24,231 nucleotides of DNA from Lachnospiraceae bacterium UBA7060 (GCA_002493835.1 DLAA01000068.1:1-24231); one strand, 5' to 3'; positions 15,469 to 24,070 are shown, numbered from the stretch's first letter. Numbers and translations are program-made. The notes: generated by a model not told the origin, from the sequence alone.

Positions 15469-17151
15469 ATGAATGGACTTTTGGTTAAAAGGATTTGTAA
15501 GGCTTTGTCATTTGTACTGATCGGTATATTGATTTTTGGTGTTTTACAGCAGATATTTGTACCAAAACGTTTCCCTTATGATAAGAATAACGATGCAGGT
15601 AAGTTGAGATATTTTCTGGGGGAAGAGGAAGACAGCATGGATGTTCTTGTGCTTGGGACAAGTCATTCTTCCAGAGGTATACTGCCAATGGAAATGTATG
15701 AATCATATGGCATAAAATCATATAATCTGTCAACGTCGGTTCAGCCGGTAGAAGTGTCATATTATACGCTGCAGGAAGCCATAAAAACACAAAAGCCCAG
15801 TGTAGTCGTATGGGATGTGTCAGGCTTATATATCGATTATGCCGATTTGCCGCACTGGAAAATGATAATGGATGAAATGAAGATCGGCAAAAACAAAGAA
15901 TTATTTGTCAAGGAATACTTAAATAGATACAGAGATACCGGGGAAACGCTGATCAGTCTGATGTTTCCGCTGCTGGAGTATCATACCAGATGGAAAGAGC
16001 TGGCGAAACAGGATTTTGGGAACATAAAAAGGAATAAGCATTATTTTTCAAAAGGCGGGCAGATTAATTCGACAGTATTGGAGGGAATATCGGTAGATGA
16101 CATGAATGTTATCACAGAAGGTCTGATGCAAAATACAGTAAAAGAAGTGAGTGAGTATAATGATCAATTATTTTATGAGGGTCATGAAGATAATGTGCTG
16201 TACTCTGTCAATATCATCGACTCAAACAAAGAATGGCTGATTAGGATAAAAGAATTGTGTGATGCCAATCAGATACAATTTCTGGCGATAAAGGTTCCGA
16301 ATGCCTATATGCCGCAGTGGTATGTTTCTGCCTGGACAATAGAAAAATACAAAAAAACGCAGGCGCTTTGTGGAGAGATTGGAATAACCTATTATGATTT
16401 GTTGTATGATACAGATTTACAATTGGACTTTAAAAGAGATAGCTACGATAGTGGAATGCATCTCAATTTATATGGAGCACAGAAAGTAAGTGTAAATCTT
16501 GGCAACTATCTAAAGGAACATTACCAGCTGTCGGGGGAACACAACAGACAGTGGGATGAGGATTTCATATCATACCAGAAGGTTCGAAAGGTCGCTTTAC
16601 TTGAGCTTGAACAGGACTTTTCCACATATGTAAATAAACTGGCTGGTGAATATAGGGATAAAACGATTTTTATTGCAGCATCAGACGATATGTCACAGGG
16701 ATTAAATGAAACAGATCTTGGGGCATTGAGGGCATTAGGATTACAGGAGGATTTTTCAGGGGCATTTCAATATTCTTATATTGCTGTCATTGAAAACGGA
16801 TATGTAAAATATGAAGCATTGTCAAACCGTCCACTTGCCTATAACGGAAAGTGCAGTAGGACTGGGAGAGAATATGAATTATATAGTTCGGGATGGTGGA
16901 CAGCTTCGGGGGCATTTATCAAATTAGATGGAAGTGAGTATGCAGTCAACAGTCGTGGATTAAATTTCGTGGTCTATGATGATGAGAGAGGACTTGTTTT
17001 GGACAGTGTGAGCTTTGATACGTCCGTGGAAGATCATATTCCCACCAGAAATAATGAGATGATAAAGCAATTGGAAGAGGAATTTGAGCAATACATTATG
17101 GAGGTGGAGGATAATAGCAGGGCATACGATAAAAAGCAAAATTATCTATAA
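15469..17151 (+). CDS. Membrane-anchored SGNH (DltD/AlgJ-like) protein with C-terminal FAM3/ILEI-like region
   Basis: A 560-residue exported protein with an N-terminal signal anchor (about 11-29). The SGNH hydrolase/acyltransferase fold begins at DVLVLGTSHSSRG (58-70), with S65 as candidate nucleophile. Block V, DSGMHLNLYGAQKV (327-340), offers D327 and H331; the Asp-His spacing is one longer than usual. Proteins of this kind work with MBOAT acyltransferases in O-acylation of alginate, teichoic acid and other glycans, and an MBOAT lies two genes downstream. After about residue 370, TIFIAASDDMSQGLNETDLGALRALGLQ (as two blocks, 399-408 and 411-426) and, later, NSRGLNFVVYDDERGLVLD with FDT (494-518) match the two halves of the FAM3/PANDER (ILEI) domain, in reversed order. 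That region may bind glycan. Acyl group unknown. Confidence 0.75.
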   Translation: MNGLLVKRICKALSFVLIGILIFGVLQQIFVPKRFPYDKNNDAGKLRYFLGEEEDSMDVLVLGTSHSSRGILPMEMYESYGIKSYNLSTSVQPVEVSYYTLQEAIKTQKPSVVVWDVSGLYIDYADLPHWKMIMDEMKIGKNKELFVKEYLNRYRDTGETLISLMFPLLEYHTRWKELAKQDFGNIKRNKHYFSKGGQINSTVLEGISVDDMNVITEGLMQNTVKEVSEYNDQLFYEGHEDNVLYSVNIIDSNKEWLIRIKELCDANQIQFLAIKVPNAYMPQWYVSAWTIEKYKKTQALCGEIGITYYDLLYDTDLQLDFKRDSYDSGMHLNLYGAQKVSVNLGNYLKEHYQLSGEHNRQWDEDFISYQKVRKVALLELEQDFSTYVNKLAGEYRDKTIFIAASDDMSQGLNETDLGALRALGLQEDFSGAFQYSYIAVIENGYVKYEALSNRPLAYNGKCSRTGREYELYSSGWWTASGAFIKLDGSEYAVNSRGLNFVVYDDERGLVLDSVSFDTSVEDHIPTRNNEMIKQLEEEFEQYIMEVEDNSRAYDKKQNYL

Positions 17152-17187
17152 TGATTTTAAGAAAATACATAAGGAGGTATTTGATTG

Positions 17188-18423
17188 ATGAAGAAAAAAA
17201 GGTTGATGGGACTTTTGGTGTCTGCTATTGTGATTTCTCTGACATGTTATGGTATCGTAAGTTCTGCCGATGAAATGGAGAAAGGAAATGGAAACACTAA
17301 CACCGTGTTACAGTCTGTTCCGTCCGAGGAAGCGAATATGTATATCCGGGGGAATCACCCCAGAAAAGATAATATATGGTTACAATATTTCCCTTTAACA
17401 ACTGCATTGAGAAAAAATGTTGTCATATCGGATGTCATCACACCGGATTCACAGTGGGAGAATTGGAATGGGGACACCGTTAATACACATAGTATGGCGA
17501 ATGAAAATGCTGAGAATTATGATGACAGCCATAATCATTATCAGAATCTTTTAAGTGAAGTCCTCAATTTTTCAGAAGGAACCAATGCTGTGGCAGTTTG
17601 GGGTGACTCGTCTGCTGTTGTTGATGGAAGTAAGGCATGGGGAGGATTTTTCAGCGCGAGAGCGAATGCGCAGCAGTTTTCGGAGAACGAACAGTTTTCC
17701 CGATATATTCCTGATAATGTTAATCTGGAATATGATCCGAGTACATATGATACGCAGTTAATTGGAATTGAAGTAGATGTCTTAAATGGGGGTCTGCCGG
17801 GAGTATATCCCAATATGTCTAAAACAGGCGTTCAGATTGTGGGATTTGGAAATCCTAATTCTATGGCGATAGAAGTGCGTTCTGAAGACACTGATAAAGA
17901 TGTAAATGACGAAGAAAGAAGGGGTGTATTCGAGAGCGGCATATACTTTAAAAATTCAATAGCGCCGTACGGGAGATTGCTTGTTTCCGATTTGAAGCAG
18001 GCAAGAATCGGATTGGATCTAAAAAATACATTGTTTACGGAAGGTGCGATTCAACTTTCATCCCAACAGGTTGGGACCGGCATTATCTATAATGATGGAG
18101 CATCAGGTGAAATCTACGGCGGAGAAAGATGGGATGGAACGGAGGACCAAAATGGATGGCTGACACTGAGGGCTGGCGAAGGCGGAATCAGAATTGTCTC
18201 GAATGATAATACGAAAGAGTTGGTGGCTATAGATAATTTCGGAGGAATCTATTTAAATGGGGATGTTTATCTAAACGGTGAGAGATTGGGTGGAGATGTC
18301 GGCGGAACAGGAATGATGAAATATGCGTTTTACATATTGTGCATTCTGAATGTCATATTATTATGCAGTATGGCGGTTGTTGTTTTTCATTACAAAAAAG
18401 GGAAGAAAGCAGAGAAAATATAA
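17188..18423 (+). CDS. Secreted tailspike-like beta-rich protein with C-terminal membrane anchor
   Basis: ATG 17188 with AAGGAGG (17171-17177). 411 residues: signal peptide (MKKKRLMG, hydrophobic core, likely cleavage near VSSA), a long Asn/Gly-rich exported region, one membrane helix (AFYILCILNVILLCSMAVVV) and a Lys-rich end. The exported part has blocks reminiscent of phage tailspike and tail-fibre proteins, such as SKAWGGFFSARAN, IGIEVDVLNGG and GLDLKNTLFTEGAIQLSS; this resemblance is from memory of such families. Its last ~70 exported residues (NGWLTLRAGEGGIRIV, IDNFGGIYLNGD) are shared with the small protein at 3523-3945. It sits between the SGNH and MBOAT genes, so it may be a surface glycan-binding or scaffold protein of the acylation machinery. 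No known catalytic motif was seen. Confidence 0.65.
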   Translation: MKKKRLMGLLVSAIVISLTCYGIVSSADEMEKGNGNTNTVLQSVPSEEANMYIRGNHPRKDNIWLQYFPLTTALRKNVVISDVITPDSQWENWNGDTVNTHSMANENAENYDDSHNHYQNLLSEVLNFSEGTNAVAVWGDSSAVVDGSKAWGGFFSARANAQQFSENEQFSRYIPDNVNLEYDPSTYDTQLIGIEVDVLNGGLPGVYPNMSKTGVQIVGFGNPNSMAIEVRSEDTDKDVNDEERRGVFESGIYFKNSIAPYGRLLVSDLKQARIGLDLKNTLFTEGAIQLSSQQVGTGIIYNDGASGEIYGGERWDGTEDQNGWLTLRAGEGGIRIVSNDNTKELVAIDNFGGIYLNGDVYLNGERLGGDVGGTGMMKYAFYILCILNVILLCSMAVVVFHYKKGKKAEKI

Positions 18424-18498
18424 ATACGGAAATTTACCCTTGGCGATGAGTTCCCCGAAGCTTGTCCCATACACTGCAAAAGCGGAGGCACAACTTCA

Positions 18499-20073
18499 AT
18501 GACCTATTTATCAATTTTATTTATCGTATTCTTAACCATCACAACTTTGCTCTACTACCTGTTTCCGAAACATATCCGTTGGTGTGTGCTGCTCTTCGCC
18601 AGTGCTGTGTTTTATTGGTATGCGGGATATGATAAGTTTCTAATTGTTGTAGTGACATCTCTGTTGGTATGGCTGGCTTCCTGGATAATTAACTGTCAGT
18701 ATCAGAAAGCGGATTGGGAAATTGCAAAGCAGGCAATAGACGGTAAGGAGAAAGCAGCGCTACTGGCAAAATACAAAAGAAGATGCCGAAAGTTCATTTT
18801 GATCCCAACTCTCTGTCTGGTGCTGGGAACTTTGGTTTATTGCAAATTCGGGGAAATGCTGACGGAAGCTATATGGCAGGTGTTCTCGCTTTACATTTCC
18901 TGGGATGTGATTGTGCCCCTTGGCATATCCTATTACACGTTTTCTTCGGTAGGTTATCTTCTGGATGTCTACTGGAGAAAGACCGGGCATATCGGGAATT
19001 ATTTTAAATTCCTGCTGTGTGTGCTGTATTTTCCACAGATTGTTCAGGGGCCGATTGCGCGCTATAACTGTCTGGAAAAGGAATTGTTTAAAGAGCATCC
19101 GTTTGATTTTAAGCAGATGTGTTTCGGAATGCAGCTCATGATTTACGGGTATGCGAAGAAAATGATCCTGGCGGACAGGCTGGCTCTTTACACTTCGGCG
19201 GTGTTTGGGAACTTGCAAAATTATGAGGGCTTGGTAATTCTGGCTGCCATACTTGCGTCGGCCTTCCAGATTTATATGGATTTTTCTGGCTGTATGGATA
19301 TTGTGCAGGGTGCATCACAGATCTTTGGGGTTATCCTGGAGCGCAATTTTAAGCATCCCTTTTTCTCTACCAGTACGGCAGAGTTTTGGCGAAGATGGCA
19401 CATTACGCTTGGGACATGGTTTAAGGATTACGTATATATGCCGGTGGCGGTTTCTAAGTGGCTGATAAAACTGGTTACAAAAATTCGGAATCAGTTTGGA
19501 AAAGAAGCGGCTAAAGTAGTGAATACGGTGATTCCGCTATTGATAGTCTGGCTGCTGACAGGGATATGGCATGGAACAGGATGGAACTATGTGATATGGG
19601 GCCTTTATTATGGCACGATTATTATCTGTTCCACTGTTCTGGCTGGGCAGTATAAGAAATTGGCAAAGCGGTTACATATTGATGTGACAACGAAGTCTTA
19701 CCGAACATTCCAAATGGTAAGGACATTTTTTGTGTTTGCGGGAGGCAGACTGATCACGGCGCCGGGGACACTGGAAAATACCTGGACTGCGGTCAGGCAG
19801 ATGTTTCGCAGTTTCAATCCATGGATTTTCTGGGACGGGACACTTTACGGCATGGGGCTTGACTATAAAGACTGGTGTGTTGTGGTGATCGGTCTATTAC
19901 TTGTAAGGCGGATCAGTATCATGCAGGAGAAGGGATCTGTCCGGGAGGCGATTGCGCGCAGAAACATTGTACTAAGATGGCTGATTTATTACATGGCCTT
20001 TTTTTCAATTTTGATCTTTGGGATGTACGGGGCGGGGTATCATGCCAGTGATTTTATCTACGGGAATTTTTAA
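18499..20073 (+). CDS. MBOAT family O-acyltransferase (DltB/AlgI-like)
   Basis: A 524-residue polytopic membrane protein of normal AlgI/DltB length with about ten or more helices. PLGISYYTFSSVGYLLDVYW (140-159) and LYFPQIVQGPIARY (176-189) are family blocks. AEFWRRWHITLGTWFKDYVY (294-313) contains the first conserved His (H301), and LLTGIWHGTGWNYVIWG (352-368) contains the catalytic His (H358). It should move an acyl group from a cytosolic thioester donor across the membrane to a surface acceptor. The carrier protein and acyl-AMP ligase genes directly downstream supply the donor, and the SGNH protein upstream probably completes transfer. GGAGG lies about 11 bp before the ATG. A 75-bp gap precedes it, with no clear promoter or terminator. 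Confidence 0.9.
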   Translation: MTYLSILFIVFLTITTLLYYLFPKHIRWCVLLFASAVFYWYAGYDKFLIVVVTSLLVWLASWIINCQYQKADWEIAKQAIDGKEKAALLAKYKRRCRKFILIPTLCLVLGTLVYCKFGEMLTEAIWQVFSLYISWDVIVPLGISYYTFSSVGYLLDVYWRKTGHIGNYFKFLLCVLYFPQIVQGPIARYNCLEKELFKEHPFDFKQMCFGMQLMIYGYAKKMILADRLALYTSAVFGNLQNYEGLVILAAILASAFQIYMDFSGCMDIVQGASQIFGVILERNFKHPFFSTSTAEFWRRWHITLGTWFKDYVYMPVAVSKWLIKLVTKIRNQFGKEAAKVVNTVIPLLIVWLLTGIWHGTGWNYVIWGLYYGTIIICSTVLAGQYKKLAKRLHIDVTTKSYRTFQMVRTFFVFAGGRLITAPGTLENTWTAVRQMFRSFNPWIFWDGTLYGMGLDYKDWCVVVIGLLLVRRISIMQEKGSVREAIARRNIVLRWLIYYMAFFSILIFGMYGAGYHASDFIYGNF

Positions 20074-20113
20074 TGTCGTTACCTATTACTTATAGAAAGA
20101 GAGGAGATTTAAA

Positions 20114-20341
20114 ATGCGGGAAGAATTATTGCAGCTGTTATCGGCGGAGTATCCGGAGATTGATTTTATGGCATCTGATGAGTTGGTGGACGATGGTATT
20201 TTGGATTCCCTGACGATTGTTTCGTTGATTGGGACACTCAGCATGGAATATGGTATTGATATTCCCTATGAGGAAATTATACCAGAAAATTTTAATTCCA
20301 TTGATGCGATGGCAGCCATGGTACGGCGCTTACAGTCATGA
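20114..20341 (+). CDS. Acyl carrier protein (DltC-like)
   Basis: A 75-residue acidic four-helix carrier protein. DDGILDSLTIV contains the DSL signature; Ser32 is the expected 4'-phosphopantetheine site. The following YGIDIPYEEIIPENFNSIDAMA is the usual helix II-III region. Size and position next to an MBOAT gene and an acyl-AMP ligase mark it as the dedicated carrier of the acylation module rather than the fatty-acid-synthesis ACP. GAGGAG lies 8 bp upstream of the ATG. Its stop codon overlaps the start of a 30-codon reading frame (ATGATGA) that leads into the ligase gene, so translation of the three may be coupled. Confidence 0.9.
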   Translation: MREELLQLLSAEYPEIDFMASDELVDDGILDSLTIVSLIGTLSMEYGIDIPYEEIIPENFNSIDAMAAMVRRLQS

Positions 20342-20430
20342 TGAGGGATTATAATTCTGGTGGTGGACGTATTGTGGATCTGGGCTGCATGGGAAGCGGG
20401 AAGGATATCTATATTGCACACGGGGGATGA
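20338..20430 (+). CDS. Possible 30-residue peptide frame linking carrier protein and ligase genes
   Basis: An open frame of 30 codons begins at ATG 20338, overlapping the carrier-protein stop, and ends at TGA 20428-20430, overlapping the ATG of the ligase gene. The peptide is Gly-rich with one Cys (RIVDLGCMGSGKDIYIAHGG at its end). It has no Shine-Dalgarno of its own, so it would depend on reinitiation. It could be a real small protein, a coupling leader, or chance. No family is recognised. Confidence 0.25.
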   Translation: MMRDYNSGGGRIVDLGCMGSGKDIYIAHGG

Positions 20431-22457
20431 AGATGGAGACATTGGTGGGAAAAATAGTATCATACGGGGATACACAGGCGGATAAAAATGCCGTCTGTTT
20501 TAAGAATACAACGGTAACGTACGGGGAGCTGAAAAGGCGGATCATGGGTATGGCGTCACTTCTCCATGGCATGGGGGTTGAGAAAGGGCACAGGATTATG
20601 CTGAATGCTGTCTCCAAGCCAGAGTACGTCGTCGGTCTTTTGGCGGTTCAGTATATTGGGGCTGTCACGGTAGCCATTGATAAATTTGCAAAGCTGGAAA
20701 ATATCCGTGATATATGGGAAATGACACAAGCAGATTATTTTTTGGTGGATGGGAAAAAACTGCCAGAGGAGATAAAGACTGTTTCCATGAGAAGGCTTTA
20801 TGAGGAGTCTTTACAGAAGCAGATGGATGTGGACTATATACAGCCGGAAGGAGAACAGCTCTGTGAACTGCTTTTTACCACAGGAACGTCAGGGAAGCCC
20901 AAAGGCGCTATGCTGAGTTATCGGTGCATCTACGCTAACATGCTAAATACTTGCAATGGAATCGGCATGCGTGAAGGGGATATTGTATTAAACCCACTTC
21001 CGCTGAATCATTCTTTTGGTATGCGTGTGCTGCGCTCGACGCTGTATCTGGGGGCAACGGTTGTATTGCAGAACGGATTTACTTTTGCGGAGGAGATTGA
21101 GAGAAATATCGAACAGCACCATTGTACAGCCATGGTCTGTGTCCCGGCATCCATGGAAGTCATATTCCGGCAGATGCAGGAGCGTTTTACGGAAATCATG
21201 GGACAGTTTCGTTATATAGAATTTAGTGCCGGCTCGGTGAGCGTGGATATGAAGAAAAAGCTTCTTACACTACTGCCAAATACACGTCTGTATAACACAT
21301 GGGGGTCAACGGAGACAGGCGGTGCTGTTTTCCTTGATATTACTGGCCGCCCTGATAAACTGGCCTCAATCGGGAAACCCTTGGACGGGATTGAGATCAA
21401 AGCGGTGGATGCGGAAGGGAATGAGGCGGCAGCAGTGGATATGAATACTGCGGGTAGAATGCTTCTGCGCGGAAAGATGCGGATGGAGGGATACTGGAAT
21501 GAGCCTGAGCTGACAGCTGAGACCATTCGTGATGGATGGCTGTATACGAATGACTTGATTTACATGGACGGAGACGGCTACATTTATATGCTTGGAAGGG
21601 CGGACGACATCATTAACGTGGGAGGGGAGAAGGTGTCCCCCATAGAGGTGGAGAATACTGTCCAGGAATATGAGGAGGTCAGGGAATGCGCCTGTATCGG
21701 CGTGGATGACCCGGAGGGAATTCTGGGGCAGGTGCCAGTTTTGTATGTGGTGGCGGAAAACGGGGCAATGGATGAAACGGTCCTGCTTAAGTATCTGTCG
21801 CGCCGCATGGAGAAGTATAAGCTGCCACGTGAGTTTATACAGGTGGACGAACTGCCCAGGAACCGTATGCAGAAACTGGACCGAAAAGCCCTGCACAGGT
21901 GGTACGAAGAACGGGGCAATGTGGAGTTGATGAATCCGGTGATCTGTAACCTGCTTGCCAGAAGGAGCGTGCGCAGTTTTACAGAGCAGTCAATTGATGA
22001 CAGGATCCTTGGAATGATTTTGAAAACAGGATATTATGCACCGTCAGGCCACAATATGCAGACTTGGAGATTTACGGTGTTAAAGTCACGGGAAAAGATA
22101 GAACAGCTAAAGGAGGTTACCCAGGTTAAGGCGGCGGAGAGAAAAGTGCATTTCTATGGCTTTGAAAATCCCAAGGTGCTTGTGCTGGTATCCAATGACC
22201 GCAGAAATAAAGACGGGATACAGGATGCCTCCTGCGCGGCAGAAAATATGATGCTGGCAGCGCAGTCCTACGGGATTGGTTCAGTCTGGCTCAATCCCCT
22301 TATGACTTTGTGTGATGAGCCGGAAATACGGAAGCTGTTGGACAGTTATCAAGTGCCAAAGCAGCATATCGTATGGGCAGCGGTAGCGCTTGGATATCCG
22401 AGGACACCAGGAAAGCTTTTGGCAAAAAAGGAAAATGTAGTGCGGGTGATAGAATAG
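20427..22457 (+). CDS. Acyl-AMP ligase fused to a nitroreductase-like flavin domain
   Basis: A 676-residue cytosolic protein (ATG 20433, with GGGGGA upstream, is an equally good start). Residues 1-495 are an ANL-family adenylating enzyme: FTTGTSGKPKG (150-160, ATP loop), LPLNHSFG (191-198), YNTWGSTET (289-297), YTNDL (373-377), GRADDIINVGGEKVSP (390-405) and the catalytic Lys in NRMQKLDRKA (K483). The LPLNHSFG block resembles acyl/aryl-acid ligases more than amino-acid-activating DltA. After a short linker, residues 503-676 resemble nitroreductase-fold FMN proteins: ARRSVRSFTEQSID (511-524), YAPSGHNMQTWRF (537-549) and ENMMLAAQSYGIGSVWLNP (606-624). The ligase should load the upstream carrier protein; the flavin domain may oxidise or reduce the bound acyl group. 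It is the last gene of the operon, followed by a terminator. Confidence 0.85.
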   Translation: MKMETLVGKIVSYGDTQADKNAVCFKNTTVTYGELKRRIMGMASLLHGMGVEKGHRIMLNAVSKPEYVVGLLAVQYIGAVTVAIDKFAKLENIRDIWEMTQADYFLVDGKKLPEEIKTVSMRRLYEESLQKQMDVDYIQPEGEQLCELLFTTGTSGKPKGAMLSYRCIYANMLNTCNGIGMREGDIVLNPLPLNHSFGMRVLRSTLYLGATVVLQNGFTFAEEIERNIEQHHCTAMVCVPASMEVIFRQMQERFTEIMGQFRYIEFSAGSVSVDMKKKLLTLLPNTRLYNTWGSTETGGAVFLDITGRPDKLASIGKPLDGIEIKAVDAEGNEAAAVDMNTAGRMLLRGKMRMEGYWNEPELTAETIRDGWLYTNDLIYMDGDGYIYMLGRADDIINVGGEKVSPIEVENTVQEYEEVRECACIGVDDPEGILGQVPVLYVVAENGAMDETVLLKYLSRRMEKYKLPREFIQVDELPRNRMQKLDRKALHRWYEERGNVELMNPVICNLLARRSVRSFTEQSIDDRILGMILKTGYYAPSGHNMQTWRFTVLKSREKIEQLKEVTQVKAAERKVHFYGFENPKVLVLVSNDRRNKDGIQDASCAAENMMLAAQSYGIGSVWLNPLMTLCDEPEIRKLLDSYQVPKQHIVWAAVALGYPRTPGKLLAKKENVVRVIE

Positions 22458-22470
22458 ACAGATTATCATA

Positions 22471-22517
22471 AAAAGGGGTGTTCTGACGATGTTTTGTAAT
22501 CAGAGACAGCCCCTTTT
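22471..22517. terminator. Bidirectional intrinsic terminator between convergent genes
   Basis: AAAAGGGG-TGT-TCTGA (22471-22485) pairs with TCAGAGACAGCCCCTTTT (22500-22517), a stem of about 15 pairs with small bulges and a loop near 22486-22499. It ends in T on the + strand and in a longer T stretch when read on the - strand. It lies between the ligase stop and the glnA stop and can serve both operons. Confidence 0.75.
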
Positions 22518-22541
22518 GAAATATGTGCGTCAAACGCCGCA

Positions 22542-23969
22542 TCAAAGATCATAATACATCATAAACTCCGCCGGCGTGGGAATTTCCCCTGCTTCCTTTG
22601 CCTCGGCGCGTTTTCTTGCGATCCATACATCGATCAGCCTCCCTGGGAAAACCCCGTCCTTTGTCAGGTAATCGTGATCCTTCTCCAGAGCATCCAATGC
22701 TTCCTCCAATGACTTAGGCAGACCTTTGATTTTTTTCTGCTCCTCTGATGAGAGGGTGTAGAGATTGAAGTCGTAAGGGCCCCAGCCGTTTGCCGAGGGA
22801 TCGATCTTTTTCTCGATACCGTCAAGGCCGGCCATCAGGATAGCCGCGTAAGCATAGTAAGGATTGGCAGTGGCGTCGGGATTTCTCAGCTCAAACCGCT
22901 TGGTCTCCGGGGATTTCGCGTAGGCGGGAATACGGATCACCGCGCTGCGGTTGGAGGTGGCGTAGCCAATGGTCACGGGAGCCTCATATCCAGGCACCAG
23001 GCGCTTGAAGGAATTGGTGGAGGGATTGGTGAATGCGCACAGTGATGCGATGTGAGAGAGAAGGCCGCCAATAAAGTAATGGGCCGTCTGGCTCAAGCAA
23101 GAGTAGCCATTCTCGTCGTAGAAGACAGAGCGGCCGTCTTTCTTTAAGAGCATATGTACGTGCAGGCCGCTCCCCGCTTCTTTGTATATAGGCTTGGGCA
23201 GAAAGGTAGCGGTCTTTCCCTCTTTGGCCGCCATATTTTTGATAATATATTTAATAATCATTGTATTGTCAGCCATGGCAGGCATATCTGCCAATTCTAC
23301 CTCGATCTCCATCTGACCGGGACCGCCCACTTCATGATGATGATATTTGACCTGGATGCCCCAATTTTCCATTTCCATGCAGATACGGCTCCGCAGGTCA
23401 TAACCCACATCCTGAGGTGCAGCGATATGGTAGCCGCCGTGGGTTACCTCATAGCCATTGTTGCCTGGAGTGTCCAGACGACAATTCCAATCAGCTTGTC
23501 TGGTGTCGATCTGATAGGCACATTGCCTGGAAGAAACTTCATAGCGGGCAGAGTCGAACAAATAAAATTCAAACTCGGGTCCGATCATCATCTGATCCGC
23601 GATACCGGTTTTTTTCATGTATTCCACGGCGCGCAGACTTACATTTTTGGGGTACTGATCAAAGGGGGTGTTTTCGCCCTTTCCGATGGCACAGACATTG
23701 CCGCACATAGTAAGCGTAGGCACTTCGGCAAAAGGATCGATATACGCGGTATCCGGGTCAGGCAAGAATACCATGTCGCTTTTTTCAACAGGGGCGTACC
23801 CATAGTTGGAACCGTCAAAGCCGATTCCGTAGACGAAGACATTCTCATCGAACCGCTCCACCGGTATTGTGATGTGACGCCACCGTCCGTCGATGTCGGT
23901 CATTTTGAAGTCGATCATTCGAATCTCCTTCTCCTGACACAATTTTCTAATTTCTGCACATTTGTCCAT
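22542..23969 (-). CDS. glnA: Glutamine synthetase, type I
   Basis: A 475-residue cytosolic enzyme that makes glutamine from glutamate, ammonia and ATP; it forms dodecamers in this family. The second ATG (23969) is chosen because AAAGGG lies 8 bp upstream of it but only 2 bp from the ATG at 23975. Signatures: early RMIDFKMTDIDGRWRHI, metal ligands in GPEFEFYLFD and GPGQMEIE, ammonia/ATP-site block EAGSGLHVHML, the PGYEAPVTIGYATSNRSAVIRIP active-site region, and ELRNPDATANPY. The loop NLYTLSSEEQ aligns with the NLYDLP adenylylation site and keeps the Tyr; whether it is modified is unknown. It is convergent with the glycan operon and is probably housekeeping, marking the edge of the variable locus. 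Confidence 0.95.
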   Translation of the reverse strand: MDKCAEIRKLCQEKEIRMIDFKMTDIDGRWRHITIPVERFDENVFVYGIGFDGSNYGYAPVEKSDMVFLPDPDTAYIDPFAEVPTLTMCGNVCAIGKGENTPFDQYPKNVSLRAVEYMKKTGIADQMMIGPEFEFYLFDSARYEVSSRQCAYQIDTRQADWNCRLDTPGNNGYEVTHGGYHIAAPQDVGYDLRSRICMEMENWGIQVKYHHHEVGGPGQMEIEVELADMPAMADNTMIIKYIIKNMAAKEGKTATFLPKPIYKEAGSGLHVHMLLKKDGRSVFYDENGYSCLSQTAHYFIGGLLSHIASLCAFTNPSTNSFKRLVPGYEAPVTIGYATSNRSAVIRIPAYAKSPETKRFELRNPDATANPYYAYAAILMAGLDGIEKKIDPSANGWGPYDFNLYTLSSEEQKKIKGLPKSLEEALDALEKDHDYLTKDGVFPGRLIDVWIARKRAEAKEAGEIPTPAEFMMYYDL

Positions 23970-24030
23970 AAGCATATCCCTTTCTGTGATTGTTCAGAGC
24001 CGCACTGATTATGCAAAAAAACAGTGATGC

Positions 24031-24070
24031 TCTGAATTGTATGTATAATGATACTATACTATAGTAAGAG
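24031..24070 (-). promoter_or_regulatory. glnA: AT-rich probable glnA promoter/leader region with palindrome
   Basis: Upstream of glnA, 24057-24066 is a perfect 10-bp palindrome (TACTATAGTA) within a TATA-rich stretch. Read on the - strand, TATAGT, TATACA and TACAAT all resemble -10 boxes, and TTTACT upstream is a weak -35 candidate at 18 bp from one TATAGT. The exact promoter cannot be fixed. The palindrome could be an operator for a nitrogen regulator, but it does not clearly match a known GlnR box. Confidence 0.35.

Noticed and set aside
18760..19218. A 152-codon open frame on the - strand inside the MBOAT gene
   Set aside because: It is opposite conserved MBOAT blocks and has no sign of being a protein.
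21366..21896. A 176-codon open frame on the - strand inside the ligase gene
   Set aside because: It is antisense to conserved ANL motifs in the real frame, with no plausible start context or family.
23154..24008. A 284-codon open frame on the + strand opposite glnA
   Set aside because: It lies wholly antisense to the strongly supported glutamine synthetase, has no recognised domain or good ribosome binding site, and its composition is the complement of the glnA codons.
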